A stretch of 64,000 nt of DNA from Pseudomonadota bacterium (GCA_023445495.1 JAEXLC010000180.1:1-64000), one strand, 5' to 3'; positions 34,173 through 44,219 are shown, counted from the first letter of the stretch. A program made the numbers and translations. The notes: a model not told the origin generated them from the letters alone.

Positions 34173-35708
34173 TTAGCCCGCCTCGATCAGATGACGCCCC
34201 TCGGGGCTGATCGCGAGGTCGCGCCAGTCGAGTTCTTCCTGGAGCTGCTCGTACAGGTCCTGGCCGATCACGTCGCTGTCGCGCAGTTGGTTGAGCTTGT
34301 CGCGCTGGGCGGCGACGGCGCAGAGCTGGAGGCGCTGGCGGGCATCGAATTCGGGGCAGACATTGTCGGCGCCGTTGCGGTCGATCTCGAACTGGCGCCG
34401 GGTCTCGTCGGCGACCTTGCCCTGTTCGGTTTCGAGCGCGGTGAGCGCGGCCTCGGCGAGCTTGCGGCGGGCATGGTTGAGCAGTTCCTCGCCATCGCCC
34501 TTGCCGGCGAGTCCGAGCAGCTTGATCAGCGGGGCGAGGGTGAGGCCCTGCAGCACCAAGGTCGCCAGCACCACGGCGAAGGCGGAAAGCACCATCAGGT
34601 CGCGCTGGGGAAAGTCGTGCGGCAGCGCGAAGGCGGTGGCGAGCGTGACGAGCCCGCGCATCCCGCACCAGCCGACCACCACGCTCTGCGCGAAGCTGGG
34701 CGGGGGCAGGTTGCCCCGGATCATCGGGAAGGCGCGGACGATGCCGTTATAGGCGAGCGACCAGGCCATCCGGGTGACGATCACGCCGAGCACCACGAGC
34801 CCCGCGAAGATCGCGGCCTCGCGCAGGCGCTCGGGGCTCATCTCGGCGACGATCTGGCGCGCCTGCATGCCCATCAGCAGGAAGGCGACGACGTTCAGCA
34901 CGAACACGCCGACGCCCCATACCGCGAAGGACTGGACGCGGTTGCGCGCGCTGATCGGCACACTGGGCGAGTTGGCGACGTACATCGCGCAGGTGACGAC
35001 GCAGAGCACGGCGGACAGGCCGAGCCGTTCGGCGACGATCCAGGCCACCCAGGTGTTGACGAACTCGAACAGGTTTCCGCCGAACGAGCCGCGGGTGAAC
35101 GGCATCAGCCTGCCCATCAGCCAGCCACAGGCGAGGCCGAGCAGGATGCCGCCGGGCACGGCGAGGCCAAGGCGGGTGGCGACCATCGGATCGATCCCGC
35201 CATGGCTCTGCACCGCGAGCGCGGCGCCGAACAGCAGCAGCGCGGTGGCGTCGTTGAGCAGGCTCTCGCCGGTGAGCACCTGGACGGTGCGGCGCGGCAG
35301 CGCGGCGGACTGGAGGACGGTGGTGGCGGCGGCAGCGTCGGGCGGGGCGACGATCGCGCCGAGCGCGATCGCGGCGGCGATCGGCAATCCGGCGAACGCC
35401 CAGCCGATCCAGGCGACCACGGCAGTGGTGAGCAGCACCGCGACGACGGCGAGCGAGACGAGCGGGCGCCACAGCCGGCGGATCGCGGCGAGGGGGAAGT
35501 CGAAGGCGGCGTCGAGCAGCACGGGCGCGATGAACAGCGCCATCGCGGTATGCCCGTCGAGCGCGATGTTGGGCGAGCCGGGGATGGTCGCGACAATCAC
35601 GCCGGCAGCGGCGAGCATCGTCGGATAGGGAATCGGAGTTCGTCGCGAGACCTGCAGCAGCAGGACCGCCAGGGCGAGGAGCGCGACGAGGCTCTCGAAG
35701 AAGGTCAC
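34173..35708 (-). CDS. CPA1-family Na+/H+ antiporter
   Basis: A 511-residue membrane protein with about 12 helices and a long acidic/basic cytoplasmic tail (residues 400-511). The ion-site region reads [16 protein letters not shown], and the following [16 protein letters not shown] is the hallmark of the CPA1 exchangers. It should exchange cytoplasmic Na+ or K+ for H+ and help pH and salt balance. It lies between trpD and trpG but is separated from both by repeats, so it is probably a unit of its own. Confidence 0.88.
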   Translation of the reverse strand: MTFFESLVALLALAVLLLQVSRRTPIPYPTMLAAAGVIVATIPGSPNIALDGHTAMALFIAPVLLDAAFDFPLAAIRRLWRPLVSLAVVAVLLTTAVVAWIGWAFAGLPIAAAIALGAIVAPPDAAAATTVLQSAALPRRTVQVLTGESLLNDATALLLFGAALAVQSHGGIDPMVATRLGLAVPGGILLGLACGWLMGRLMPFTRGSFGGNLFEFVNTWVAWIVAERLGLSAVLCVVTCAMYVANSPSVPISARNRVQSFAVWGVGVFVLNVVAFLLMGMQARQIVAEMSPERLREAAIFAGLVVLGVIVTRMAWSLAYNGIVRAFPMIRGNLPPPSFAQSVVVGWCGMRGLVTLATAFALPHDFPQRDLMVLSAFAVVLATLVLQGLTLAPLIKLLGLAGKGDGEELLNHARRKLAEAALTALETEQGKVADETRRQFEIDRNGADNVCPEFDARQRLQLCAVAAQRDKLNQLRDSDVIGQDLYEQLQEELDWRDLAISPEGRHLIEAG

Positions 35709-35742
35709 GGGAACAGGCTAGCGTACGTGAGACGCGGGTCAA

Positions 35743-35912
35743 TTCCCTCTACCGCTTTTGCGGGAGAGGGACGGCGACGCCGGCGAAGCCGGGGCGCACC
35801 AGGGCGAGGGCCTGTGCTGGCCGCACGTGGAGCGCTTGCCGCTCTTTCAGGCCCTCACCCTTCCGCCGACCTTGTCGGCTCCCTCCCTCTCCCGTGAAAG
35901 CGGGAGAGGGAA
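35743..35912. repeat. Composite inverted repeat (170 bp)
   Basis: Begins TTCCCTCTACCGC with a GCGGGAGAGGG hairpin partner, and ends in the matching inverted unit CCCTCTCCCG / CGGGAGAGGG followed by AA. The middle contains smaller GC hairpins. It fills the gap between the antiporter and the EF-hand gene. Confidence 0.65.
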
Positions 35913-35918
35913 TGAAGG

Positions 35919-36275
35919 TCAGCTCGCGTTACCCGGCTGGGCTTGCGCCGGCGCGGTGGCGGCGGGCGTATCGTCCGGGCCATCCTCCGGCCCGTCGAAC
36001 CCGTGCGGGCCGTGGTGGCGGCCATGGCCGCGCAGGGCAGGCGGGATCTCTCCGATGACCAGCTTGCCGTCATGGTTGGTATCGAAGGTGTCGAAACGGG
36101 CATTCGCCGCCGCGACCCATTCGGCGCGGGTGACGACGCCGTCGCCATTGGCATCGGCGCGGGCGAAGGGCCCCATCGGGCCGCGGCCCATGCTCGCCAT
36201 CGCGATGCCGCCTGCGGCTACCGTGACGAGCACGCCGGCCAGCGTCGCGGCGACCAGCTGCAGCTTGTGGTTCAT
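35919..36275 (-). CDS. Small EF-hand protein with signal peptide
   Basis: A 118-residue protein. The ATG at 36275 is preceded by GGAGAG and starts a signal or anchor segment (MNHKLQLVAATLAGVLVTVAAGG). Two calcium loops follow: DANGDGVVTRAE and DTNHDGKLVIGE. The tail is rich in His, Gly, Pro and acidic residues (RGHGRHHGPHG). It should be periplasmic or membrane-anchored and bind calcium or other metal. Next to it is trpG, 123 bp away. Confidence 0.78.
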   Translation of the reverse strand: MNHKLQLVAATLAGVLVTVAAGGIAMASMGRGPMGPFARADANGDGVVTRAEWVAAANARFDTFDTNHDGKLVIGEIPPALRGHGRHHGPHGFDGPEDGPDDTPAATAPAQAQPGNAS

Positions 36276-36398
36276 TGCACTCTCCATCGGGCCCGGGATC
36301 GGGCCATGGTGGAGACAGTGGCGGCGCCACGTCGCGCGGCTATGTCACCGCGCGGGTGAAATTGTCGCAAATAGTTGCAGGTTCAGGCGCTTGCAGGC

Positions 36399-36983
36399 TT
36401 ACGCGAGCGCGTGCGCTTCGATCCCGGCGAGCTTGAGGAAGTTCGCCAGCATCGCATGGCCATGCTCGGTGGCGATGCTCTCGGGGTGGAACTGCACGCT
36501 GTGGATCGGCAGCTCCCGGTGACGGAAGCCCATCACATGGCCGTCGTCCGAAGTGGCGTTGACCACCAGCTCTTTCGGAATGTCGGTGACGATCAGCGAA
36601 TGGTAGCGCGTCGCGGTGAAGGGCGAGGGCAGGCCTTCGAACAGGCCGGTGCCGTCATGCGAGACCGGGCTGGTCTTGCCGTGCATCAGGCCGCCGCGGA
36701 CCACCGAACCGCCAAAATGCTGGCCGATCGCCTGATGGCCGAGGCAGACGCCCAGAAGCGGCTTGCCGAGATCTGCGCAGGCCGCGACGAGGTCGAGGCT
36801 GATCCCCGCTTCGTTGGGCGTGCAGGGGCCGGGCGAGATCAGGAACGCCTGGGCATTGCTGGCAACGGCGTCGCGGGCGGTGAGCGCGTCGTTGCGCACT
36901 ACCTGCACGTCGGTGCCCAGCTCCATCAGATAGTGGACGAGGTTCCAGGTGAAGCTGTCGTAATTGTCGATGACGAGGATCAT
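36399..36983 (-). CDS. trpG: Anthranilate/para-aminobenzoate synthase glutaminase subunit
   Basis: A 194-residue class I glutaminase that supplies ammonia to TrpE. The nucleophile is in [10 protein letters not shown] near residue 79, and the histidine-glutamate pair in QFHPES near 170. It is separated by 10 bp from the upstream phosphodiester glycosidase gene, so both are probably one transcript. Confidence 0.95.
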   Translation of the reverse strand: MILVIDNYDSFTWNLVHYLMELGTDVQVVRNDALTARDAVASNAQAFLISPGPCTPNEAGISLDLVAACADLGKPLLGVCLGHQAIGQHFGGSVVRGGLMHGKTSPVSHDGTGLFEGLPSPFTATRYHSLIVTDIPKELVVNATSDDGHVMGFRHRELPIHSVQFHPESIATEHGHAMLANFLKLAGIEAHALA

Positions 36984-36993
36984 GGCGCCTGCG

Positions 36994-37743
36994 CTACTGC
37001 TTCTGGAGGGCTACGACAATCGGCCCGATGGGCACGCCGCCGTCGAGACGGTCCGATACGGGATCCCAGAGCCGCGAGACCGCGCCGTCGAGATAGAGCG
37101 CGTCGGGCGCGGCGAGCTTGTCGCGGAACAGCCGGGCGAAGCGGCCGAACGACACCGGCTCGTTGCTGATCGCGAACCAGGCACTGCCGTTGAGACCCAC
37201 GCCCACGGCATTGCGGATGGTCAGCGAGGTGCCGTTCTCCGCCAGCTTGGGATGGAGCTGGCCGTCGATCAGCAGCATCGGGCCCGACTGGGTAGCGAAG
37301 CGGACGTGATCGGGCTTGTTCGCGGCGAAATCATCAGTGGTGGCGACGTGCCAGCCTTTCGCGTCGCCCCAGAACACGCCGTTGGGTTGCATGTGGAAAT
37401 TGCCGGGGCCGGGGCGGCGGTTGAGCGGCTTCTGCTCGGCGCCGTCCTCGACATAATAGCCGATCGGCAGGCCGGCGGCGTCGAACATGCCGGCGTTCAT
37501 CGCGAAGGCGATGCGCGGATAGCGATCGCCCAGGCGCGGCTGGAGCCCGGTGAAGTCGCGCATCGGGCGGCCATCGGCGGCCTTGTCGACCAGCAGCACG
37601 TCATGCTTCTGCGGATCGGCGCGGCAGACGGTGAAGCTGGTGCCCTCGAAGCTGATCTTGCGGCATGCGGCATCGATGCCCCCATTGGAGGCGCAGGCAG
37701 TCAGCGTCAGGAAGGCGCCGGCAACGGCGATCGGCCGGATCAT
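36994..37743 (-). CDS. Phosphodiester glycosidase (NAGPA/DUF2233) lipoprotein
   Basis: A 249-residue protein. The N-terminus has a lipobox (FLTLTAC near residue 17), so the mature protein should be lipid-anchored. The body matches the NAGPA fold, shown by [33 protein letters not shown] and the final [12 protein letters not shown]. Family members cleave phosphodiester-linked sugars (mammalian uncovering enzyme; bacterial wall or exopolysaccharide substrates). Start ATG at 37743 rather than the GTG at 37752. It lies 10 bp before trpG. Confidence 0.83.
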   Translation of the reverse strand: MIRPIAVAGAFLTLTACASNGGIDAACRKISFEGTSFTVCRADPQKHDVLLVDKAADGRPMRDFTGLQPRLGDRYPRIAFAMNAGMFDAAGLPIGYYVEDGAEQKPLNRRPGPGNFHMQPNGVFWGDAKGWHVATTDDFAANKPDHVRFATQSGPMLLIDGQLHPKLAENGTSLTIRNAVGVGLNGSAWFAISNEPVSFGRFARLFRDKLAAPDALYLDGAVSRLWDPVSDRLDGGVPIGPIVVALQKQ

Positions 37744-37858
37744 GCGTGCCACTTAGGATGAAATCGCGTTCAGGCAAGCCATGCGCCTGCCTTGGGCTTG
37801 CCATAGTGGCGCGGCACGTCCAGCGGCGAGGGGCGTTGTTACGCCAGAAGGAGTGTTC

Positions 37859-38275
37859 ATGATCGTTCGTTTGCTCGCCGCCGCCGCGCTGCTCGCGACG
37901 CCTGCTATCGCGCAGGATGCCAAGCAGTCGTCGCAGGACAATCAGGGCCCGCCCAAGCGGGTGCGCAGCGTGCTGCTCTATGGGCAGGAGCAATGCCCCA
38001 AGCCGCAGAGCGAGGACGAGATCGTGGTGTGCGCGAGCGGCGGCGAATCGCCCTATCGCATCCCCAAGGAATTCCGGAACCAGCCGAAGAACGACGCGGC
38101 GTCGCAGGCCTGGACCAACCGGGTCGAGATGGTCGAGGACGTGAACCGTGCCGGGCTGCCGAACAGCTGCTCGCCGGTGGGCACCGGCGGCCAGACCGGC
38201 TGCACCCGCGCCGCGATCCGGCAATGGTATCAGGAGCGGCTGGAGCAGAAAGCCAAGGACGCGGCGATTCCTTGA
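37859..38275 (+). CDS. Small secreted protein with cysteine pairs
   Basis: A 138-residue protein. The ATG at 37859 has a clear AAGGAG site and begins a signal peptide (MIVRLLAAAALLATPAIAQ). The mature part has four cysteines (EQCPKPQ, VVCASGG, NSCSPVG, GCTRAAI) in the pattern of two disulfides. Conserved in sphingomonads as an uncharacterised exoprotein (family memory, not checked). It runs opposite to its neighbours, the glycosidase and trpE genes. Confidence 0.78.
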   Translation: MIVRLLAAAALLATPAIAQDAKQSSQDNQGPPKRVRSVLLYGQEQCPKPQSEDEIVVCASGGESPYRIPKEFRNQPKNDAASQAWTNRVEMVEDVNRAGLPNSCSPVGTGGQTGCTRAAIRQWYQERLEQKAKDAAIP

Positions 38276-38284
38276 GGCCCTAAT

Positions 38285-38421
38285 TCCTCCCCCAGCTTGC
38301 TGGGGGAGGGGGACCGCCGAAGGCGGTGGAGGGGCGGCGGACGCAGTCCGCCGGTTTCACCGGCGGCCCCTCCACCATCGCTGCGCGATGGTCCCCCTCC
38401 CCGAGACAAGCTCGGGGAGGA
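38285..38421. repeat. Composite inverted repeat with T-run
   Basis: The 137-bp element starts TCCTCCCCCAGC and ends in the inverted CTCGGGGAGGA, with several nested GC hairpins between. It is followed by ATTTTTAG on the plus strand, so it may also terminate the gene at 37859, and trpE from the other side. Confidence 0.65.
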
Positions 38422-38431
38422 TTTTTAGAAG

Positions 38432-39928
38432 CTACTGCCCGAAGCCGGCCTCGCCGGCCTGCTTCACCGCTTCTCGCGCCGCCGCGAACAGCGCTCCGGC
38501 CTTGGCTTCGCACTCGCGCTGCTCATATTCCGGCACGCTGTCGGCGACGATGCCAGCGCCGGCCTGGACATGCATCGTCCCGTCCTTGACCAGCGCGGTG
38601 CGCAGCACGATGCAGCTGTCCATCGAGCCGTCCGGCGAGAAATAGCCGACGCCGCCCGCGTACGGCCCGCGCGTTTCCTGCTCCAGCTCGGCGATGATCT
38701 CGCAGGCGCGGACCTTGGGCGCGCCGCTGACCGTGCCCGCTGGGAAGCCGGCGAACAGCGCGTCAAGCGCGTCCTTGCCCGGCGCCAGCTGGCCGACCAC
38801 GTTCGAGACGATGTGCATGACGTGGCTGTAGAATTCGACCGTATAGCTGTCGGTCACCTTGACGGTGCCGGCATCGGCGACCCGGCCGACATCGTTGCGG
38901 CCGAGATCGAGCAGCATCAGATGCTCGGCGCGTTCCTTGGGATCGGCGAGCAGGCTGGCGCGGTTGTCCTCGTCCTCCGCCGCGGTCTTGCCGCGCGGAC
39001 GGGTGCCGGCGATCGGGCGGATCGTGACTTCGTTGTCGCGCACCCGCACCAGGATCTCGGGGCTCGAGCCAGTCAGCGCGAAGCCGGGCAGGTCGAGATG
39101 GTAGAGGAAGGGCGACGGGTTGATCCGCCTGAGCGCGCGGTACAGCTCGAAGGGCGGCAGCGCGAACGGGGTGGTGAAGCGCTGGGCGAGCACCACCTGG
39201 AAGATGTCGCCGGCGGCGATGTATTCCTTGGCGGCGGCGACCATCTCGCCATAGCGGCCCGGGCGCAGCACCGGGGTGAGCTTCACTTCTTCCGGCTCGG
39301 CACGGACCGGGGCGGGCAGGGGGGCGCCGGCGAGTTGCGCCGCGACGGTCTCGATCCGCTCGGCCGACAGGTCGACATCGCCGTCGGGCCAGACCGGGGC
39401 GACGAGGAACAGTGCATCGGCGAGGCGATCAAACACCAGCACCACCGTGGGGCGGACGAACATCATGTCCGGCACGCCGATCGGGTTCTCGGGCGGGCGC
39501 GGCAGCTTCTCGACCAGCCCGACCGTCTCATAGCTGAAATAGCCGACCAGGCAGGCGAGCGCCTTGGGCAGCTCGGGCGGGACCTCGGTGCGGCAGCGCG
39601 CGGCGAGACCGCGCAGGGCATCCAGCGCAGGCTCGGCACACGGCTTGAAGGCGTCCCGATTGGTCAGCCATTCGGGATTGATCGCGGCTTCGTTACCGGT
39701 GGCACGGAAGACCAGGTCGGGGGCGAGCCCGATCAGGCTGTGGCGGCCGCGGACCGAGCCGCCCTCGACCGATTCCAGCAGGAAGTCGCCGCGGCCCGGC
39801 TCGATCAGCTTGAGCGCAGCGGCGACCGGTGTTTCGGTGTCCGCGATCTGGCGCCGCCAGAGCAGCGCCGGCCGCCCGGCGGCCAGCGCCGCGCGGGCGG
39901 CTTCGATCCCCTCGATGCCCTGCGGCAC
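38432..39928 (-). CDS. trpE: Anthranilate synthase component I
   Basis: A 498-residue chorismate-utilising enzyme of tryptophan synthesis. The conserved C-terminal segments RPIAGTRPRGKT, LLDLGRNDVGRV, FPAGTVSGAPKVRA and GAGIVADS are intact. It lies 4 bp downstream of the PpiD-type gene on the same strand, so the foldase and TrpE share a transcript. It is followed by a composite repeat. Its partner trpG is 1.5 kb away. Confidence 0.96.
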   Translation of the reverse strand: MPQGIEGIEAARAALAAGRPALLWRRQIADTETPVAAALKLIEPGRGDFLLESVEGGSVRGRHSLIGLAPDLVFRATGNEAAINPEWLTNRDAFKPCAEPALDALRGLAARCRTEVPPELPKALACLVGYFSYETVGLVEKLPRPPENPIGVPDMMFVRPTVVLVFDRLADALFLVAPVWPDGDVDLSAERIETVAAQLAGAPLPAPVRAEPEEVKLTPVLRPGRYGEMVAAAKEYIAAGDIFQVVLAQRFTTPFALPPFELYRALRRINPSPFLYHLDLPGFALTGSSPEILVRVRDNEVTIRPIAGTRPRGKTAAEDEDNRASLLADPKERAEHLMLLDLGRNDVGRVADAGTVKVTDSYTVEFYSHVMHIVSNVVGQLAPGKDALDALFAGFPAGTVSGAPKVRACEIIAELEQETRGPYAGGVGYFSPDGSMDSCIVLRTALVKDGTMHVQAGAGIVADSVPEYEQRECEAKAGALFAAAREAVKQAGEAGFGQ

Positions 39929-39932
39929 GTCC

Positions 39933-41867
39933 TTAACGGGCGCCCTGGCGGGTCAGGTCCGCGCGGAGGCGGGCGATCGCCGCTTCGTTGCGGGTGATCT
40001 TCAGGTCATTGCGGATCGCGCGAATGAACTCGCGGGCATATTCCGCCGGGATCTGCTGCTGCAGCGCGCTGCGCATGCCGGCCATCGCCATCGGATCGCC
40101 CGAAGCGTCATGCGGCTCCACCTTGTCGAGGAACACGACATAGAAGCCCTTGCGATCGGGTGCCTCGAGCAGGCGGGCCTTCTTCGGCTGCATGCTGAAG
40201 GCCATCTTGATGAACTGCTCCTTGTCCGCGATTTCCCTGCGCTGGAAATCGAACGGCTTGGGCGCCGGGCCCTTGGCGCCGGCGTCCGCGAGCGCCTTGT
40301 CGATCGGCACGCCCTTGTTGAGCGCGGCGACCACGGCGTTCGCGGCAACCTTGGCCTTCTCCAGTGCCTTGTCGACCAGATAGTCGGTCTTCACCTTGTC
40401 GCGGATGCTGGCGAGCGGGCGCGGCGCGGCCGGCACGATCCGATCAAGCTTGACGACCGCGAAGCCGCCTTCCGGCGAGACCTGGGCGAGCTGGATATCG
40501 TCGTCCGGATTCTCGAAGGTGAAGCCGCTGCGCATGATCGCGACCATCGCCGGATCGGGCTTATAGGCTTCGTTCTCCGGATCGATGCCGCCGGCGGCGA
40601 GCGCCGGGGTCACCTGGGCGGTCAGCTTGGCATCGCCGAGCAGCTCGGCGAAATTCTTGCCGTCGCCGATGCCGTCCTCGATCTTCTGGCGCAGATCGGC
40701 GAGCGCCTGCGCGGTCTTGCGCTGGGTGACCTCGGTGGCGAGCTCGTCATGCGCCTCGGCGAGCGTCTTGGCGGCGATCTTCTCGATCTTCTCGACGACC
40801 AGGATGTGCCAGCCGAGCTGCGACTTGATCGGGCCGAGGAGCTGGCCCTGCGCGGCGGCAAAGGCCGCGTTGGCGATCTCGGCAGTGGTCTGGCGCGCGA
40901 GCTCGGGCTTCTCGATGCCTTCGAAATTGGTCGCGTCGAGGCCGGCGGCCTTGGCGGCGTCGGCCAGCGACTTGCCGCCCTTCACTTCGGCGGCGACCTT
41001 GTCGGCGGCCGCCTTGTCGAGCACGACGAGTTGGCGCACGCCGCGCTTCTCGGCGGCGGCATAGCGAGCGCCGGCCTTCTTGTAGGCATCGGCGATCTCG
41101 GCCTCGGTCGCGGTCTGCTGGGCGCGGATCTGGTCCGGCATCACCACGGCGTAGCGCACGATGCGCCGCTGCGGCACGAGGTAGCGGGCGCGGTGGCTGA
41201 CATAATAGGCGTTGAGCGCCTTGTCGTCGGGATCGGCGCCCGGATCCATCTGCGCGGTGTTGATCATGCCGACGATGCCTGCGCGGCGCTCGAGCAGCAG
41301 AGAGGCATAGGGGGCGACGACGCCGTTCGGCACATCGGTGCCGATGGTGGCGCGGTTGACCAGCCAGTTGCCATAGCGCTCACGCATCATGCTCTCGCGG
41401 AACAGCGCCGGGGCAAGCCGATTGTCGGCGAGCAGCTTCTCGAAGGTCTGCTGGCTGAACTTGCCGTCGATGCCGGCAAAGGACGGGTTGCTGGCGATCT
41501 CGGTGTCGATCAGCTTCTTCGACACCGACATGCCCGACTTGCGGCCGAACTCGACCAGCGCGGCCTGGTTGATCATCTCGTCGATCGCGATGTCGAGACC
41601 GCCCTGGGCGAGGAACTGCTCCATCGTCACCGTCTGCCCCTGCTGCTGCAGGTTGCGGATGAAGCGCTCGATCCGGTCCCGCACTTCGGTGTCGGAGATC
41701 TTCTCGCCGCCCACCGTGGCCAGCGTGCTGCTCGTCGCGCCGCCACCGCCATTGCGGATGCCGGTGATGTCGCCCGCCGCGAAGGCGATGGCGATCAGGC
41801 CAAGGAACAGGAACACCGCAATCAGGCCGTAGCGCGACTTGGTGAAATTGCGGAAGAAGCTGAGCAT
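39933..41867 (-). CDS. PpiD-type periplasmic peptidyl-prolyl isomerase/foldase
   Basis: A 644-residue protein with a single N-terminal membrane anchor (GLIAVFLFLGLIAIAFAAG), a SurA/PpiD-like helical region around residues 40-250, a parvulin-like PPIC domain (GIEKPELARQT to GWHILVVEKIEKI, about 330-390) and a long C-terminal helical part. It should help outer-membrane proteins fold at the inner-membrane face of the periplasm. I chose the ATG at 41867 (MLSFFRNFTKSRYG). The frame continues upstream in antisense to tpiA and is not coding there. Upstream of trpE, divergent from tpiA. Confidence 0.87.
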   Translation of the reverse strand: MLSFFRNFTKSRYGLIAVFLFLGLIAIAFAAGDITGIRNGGGGATSSTLATVGGEKISDTEVRDRIERFIRNLQQQGQTVTMEQFLAQGGLDIAIDEMINQAALVEFGRKSGMSVSKKLIDTEIASNPSFAGIDGKFSQQTFEKLLADNRLAPALFRESMMRERYGNWLVNRATIGTDVPNGVVAPYASLLLERRAGIVGMINTAQMDPGADPDDKALNAYYVSHRARYLVPQRRIVRYAVVMPDQIRAQQTATEAEIADAYKKAGARYAAAEKRGVRQLVVLDKAAADKVAAEVKGGKSLADAAKAAGLDATNFEGIEKPELARQTTAEIANAAFAAAQGQLLGPIKSQLGWHILVVEKIEKIAAKTLAEAHDELATEVTQRKTAQALADLRQKIEDGIGDGKNFAELLGDAKLTAQVTPALAAGGIDPENEAYKPDPAMVAIMRSGFTFENPDDDIQLAQVSPEGGFAVVKLDRIVPAAPRPLASIRDKVKTDYLVDKALEKAKVAANAVVAALNKGVPIDKALADAGAKGPAPKPFDFQRREIADKEQFIKMAFSMQPKKARLLEAPDRKGFYVVFLDKVEPHDASGDPMAMAGMRSALQQQIPAEYAREFIRAIRNDLKITRNEAAIARLRADLTRQGAR

Positions 41868-41990
41868 GAAGTGCCGATCGTTGGAATGGTTTGCGGGTGC
41901 TTTAGGGCCCTCATTCGCTGCCATCAAGCTTGTGCGAACGCAGGCGCCTGCTATCCGCCCATGAAACAAACATAATGGGAGGTTGGGGTG

Positions 41991-42740
41991 ATGCGGCGCA
42001 AGCTGGTGGCGGGTAACTGGAAAATGCATGGGCTGCGGGCGCAGCTGCCCGAGGTCGAGGCGATCGCGGCGGCGGCGGCGGCGAATCCGTCGGTCGATGC
42101 GGCGCTCTGCCTGCCCTACACGCTGATCCATCCCGCCGCGCAGGTGGCGGGCGGCCTGCCGATCGGCGCGCAGGACCTGCACGAGGCCGACAAGGGCGCG
42201 CATACCGGCTGCATCTCGGCGCCGATGCTGGTCGAGGAGGGCGCGGCCCTGACCATCGTCGGCCATTCGGAGCGTCGCGGCGACCAGCACGAGACCAGCC
42301 ACGACGCCTATATGAAGGCCGCCGCTGCCCATCGGCACGGGCTCAAGGTGATCCTGTGCTGCGGCGAGCTGGAGGCCGAGCGCGCCGCCGGCCGCGCCGA
42401 GCGAATCGTCCAGTCGCAGATCGAGAAGTCGCTGCCCGACGATGCCGATCCGAGCTGGCTGACGATCGCCTATGAGCCGCGCTGGGCGATCGGCACCGGC
42501 AAGACGCCGACGGCGGACGAGATCGCTTCGATGCACGCGATCATCCGCGCCAAGCTGCGCATGATGATCGGCGAGGAGAAGGCCGACGGCATCCAGATCC
42601 TCTATGGCGGATCGGTGACCGGCACGAATGCCGCGCAGATCCTGGCGCTCGACAATGTCGACGGCGCGCTGGTCGGCGGGGCGAGCCTGACCGCCGAGAA
42701 GTTCGTGCCGATCATCGAGGCTGCGGCTTCGGTTTCCTGA
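41991..42740 (+). CDS. tpiA: Triosephosphate isomerase
   Basis: A 249-residue TIM-barrel enzyme interconverting dihydroxyacetone phosphate and glyceraldehyde 3-phosphate. Visible are AGNWKMHG at the start (catalytic Lys), GHSERR (His), and YEPRWAIGTG with the catalytic Glu, where Val or Ile more often stands in place of Arg. The loop GGSVTG closes the site. The start is the ATG at 41991 (a GTG just upstream is possible). The 3' end overlaps the convergent exporter gene by 29 bp. Confidence 0.96.
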   Translation: MRRKLVAGNWKMHGLRAQLPEVEAIAAAAAANPSVDAALCLPYTLIHPAAQVAGGLPIGAQDLHEADKGAHTGCISAPMLVEEGAALTIVGHSERRGDQHETSHDAYMKAAAAHRHGLKVILCCGELEAERAAGRAERIVQSQIEKSLPDDADPSWLTIAYEPRWAIGTGKTPTADEIASMHAIIRAKLRMMIGEEKADGIQILYGGSVTGTNAAQILALDNVDGALVGGASLTAEKFVPIIEAAASVS

Positions 42741-44085
42741 CTTCCCCAAGAGTGAAAAAGGCCGTCACGCCAGAGAGCGCGGCGGCCGCCGCTCCGACCA
42801 GCGCGCCCATATGGAAGGCGCTGACCAGGCCTGCGCCCGCCGAGGCGATCACCGCGCCGGCGATGGCGGTGGCGATCAGGCCGCCGGTGCGCGCGATCGC
42901 GCTGTTGAAGCCCGATGCGGTGCCGGTATGGGTGTCGTCGACAGACGCCAGCACCGCGGTGGTCAGCGGTGCGGCGACGCTGGCCATGCCGATCGCGATC
43001 GCCAGCACGCCGGGGAAGACGGTGGCCCAATAGGATCCGTCCTCCCGGATCAGCAGGAGCAGCGCGAAGCCGGTCGCGACGATCATCGGCCCGATGGTAA
43101 GCGGCCAGCGCGGACCGATCCGCGCGGTGATCCGGCCCATGATGCGGCTGGCGATCCCCATGCCCAGCGGCATCGGCAGCAGCGCGAAGCCGGCGTGTAG
43201 CGCCGAATAGCCGCCCGCCTCGATCAGCACATAGGGCAGGAGCAGCAGCCCCCCGCCGAGCGCGCCGTAGAGCAGGAAGGTGAGCAGGGTGAGGCCGGCA
43301 AAGGCGCGCGAGCCGAACATCGCCACCGGCATCATCGCGCGGCTTCCACGATGATGCTCGATCCAGAGGAACAGCCCGATCGCGGCCAGGCCGGCGACGA
43401 GGCCGGCCGCCAAGGTGCCATCGATCGCGTGGTGGCTCGACCAGAGGGTCAGCGCCCAGGTCAGCGCGCCGAGTGCCAGCGTCGCGGTGAGGGCGCCGGG
43501 CAGGTCGAGCGGCAGGTCGCCTTCCGAGCTCTCCTCGACATAGAAGAGCGCGATGCCGATCGCCGCGAGCGCCACCGGCACATTGACATAGAAGATCGCG
43601 CGCCAGCCGATCGCGTCGACCAGCCAGCCGCCGAGCGGTGGGCCGACCGCGCCGGCGATCGCGCCGACGCCCGCCCAGGTACCGATCGCCTTGCCGCGTG
43701 CCTCGCCGGTAAAGGCATGGCCCAGGGTGGCGAGGCTGTTGGGCAGCAGGATGGCCGCGCCGATCCCCTGCAGCGCCCGGGCGGCAAGCAGCAGGGTGAG
43801 GTCGGCGGCGACCGCGCAGGCGACCGAAGCGATCGTGAACAGGGCGATGCCGAGCACCAGCAGCTTGCGCCGCCCGAAATGATCGCCCGCCGCGCCGCCG
43901 ATCAGCAGCAGCGCCGAGAGCGGCAGCATGTACGCGTTGATCGTCCATTGCAGCTCGGCCGGGGTGGCGTGGAGGTCGGCGCCGATCGCGGGCAGCGCAA
44001 CATTGGTCACCGATCCGTCGATGAACGCCAGGCTCGAGGCCAGGATGCAGGCGGTGAGGGTCAGGTTCGGATGCCGGGCCTGCAT
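42712..44085 (-). CDS. DHA2-family MFS exporter
   Basis: A 457-residue membrane protein with 14 hydrophobic helices. Motifs: LDxTxVNVALP-like FIDGSVTNVALPAIG near residues 21-35, and the loop GDHFGRRKLL near 67-76. It belongs to the EmrB/QacA group of proton-driven drug or metabolite pumps; substrate unknown. No partner EmrA is nearby. It is convergent with tpiA, overlapping its end. Confidence 0.87.
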   Translation of the reverse strand: MQARHPNLTLTACILASSLAFIDGSVTNVALPAIGADLHATPAELQWTINAYMLPLSALLLIGGAAGDHFGRRKLLVLGIALFTIASVACAVAADLTLLLAARALQGIGAAILLPNSLATLGHAFTGEARGKAIGTWAGVGAIAGAVGPPLGGWLVDAIGWRAIFYVNVPVALAAIGIALFYVEESSEGDLPLDLPGALTATLALGALTWALTLWSSHHAIDGTLAAGLVAGLAAIGLFLWIEHHRGSRAMMPVAMFGSRAFAGLTLLTFLLYGALGGGLLLLPYVLIEAGGYSALHAGFALLPMPLGMGIASRIMGRITARIGPRWPLTIGPMIVATGFALLLLIREDGSYWATVFPGVLAIAIGMASVAAPLTTAVLASVDDTHTGTASGFNSAIARTGGLIATAIAGAVIASAGAGLVSAFHMGALVGAAAAALSGVTAFFTLGEVRKPKPQPR

Positions 44086-44157
44086 GCCACCGCTCTAGCA
44101 GAGCCGGGCGCGGGACGGGAGTGCCGCCGCTCCGCGGCTGGACGCGTCGCCGTAACC

Positions 44158-44175
44158 TTCAGTTAATTTACTGAA
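44158..44175. promoter_or_regulatory. Inverted repeat upstream of the GGDEF-EAL gene
   Basis: Perfect 6-bp arms TTCAGT and ACTGAA with a 6-base AT spacer, 45 bp before the start at 44220. Candidate operator for the c-di-GMP gene or the divergent exporter. Confidence 0.35.
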
Positions 44176-44219
44176 ATTACGCAAATCTTCTGCCGCCTGC
44201 AGGCATCTGCTTGCTATAT

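Noticed and set aside
32203..34668. An 821-residue minus-strand frame that includes trpC
   Set aside because: Only the last 262 residues are TrpC. The rest runs in a different frame over trpD and is Arg/Pro-rich, a typical high-GC shadow.
39564..41975. An 803-residue plus-strand frame
   Set aside because: It is antisense to trpE and the PpiD-type gene and has the repetitive composition (LGQ, DRE, VGAD) of an antisense frame in high-GC DNA.
42602..43948. A 448-residue minus-strand frame over the DHA2 exporter and tpiA
   Set aside because: It is a different frame of the exporter gene, rich in Arg, without membrane segments, and its end is antisense to tpiA.
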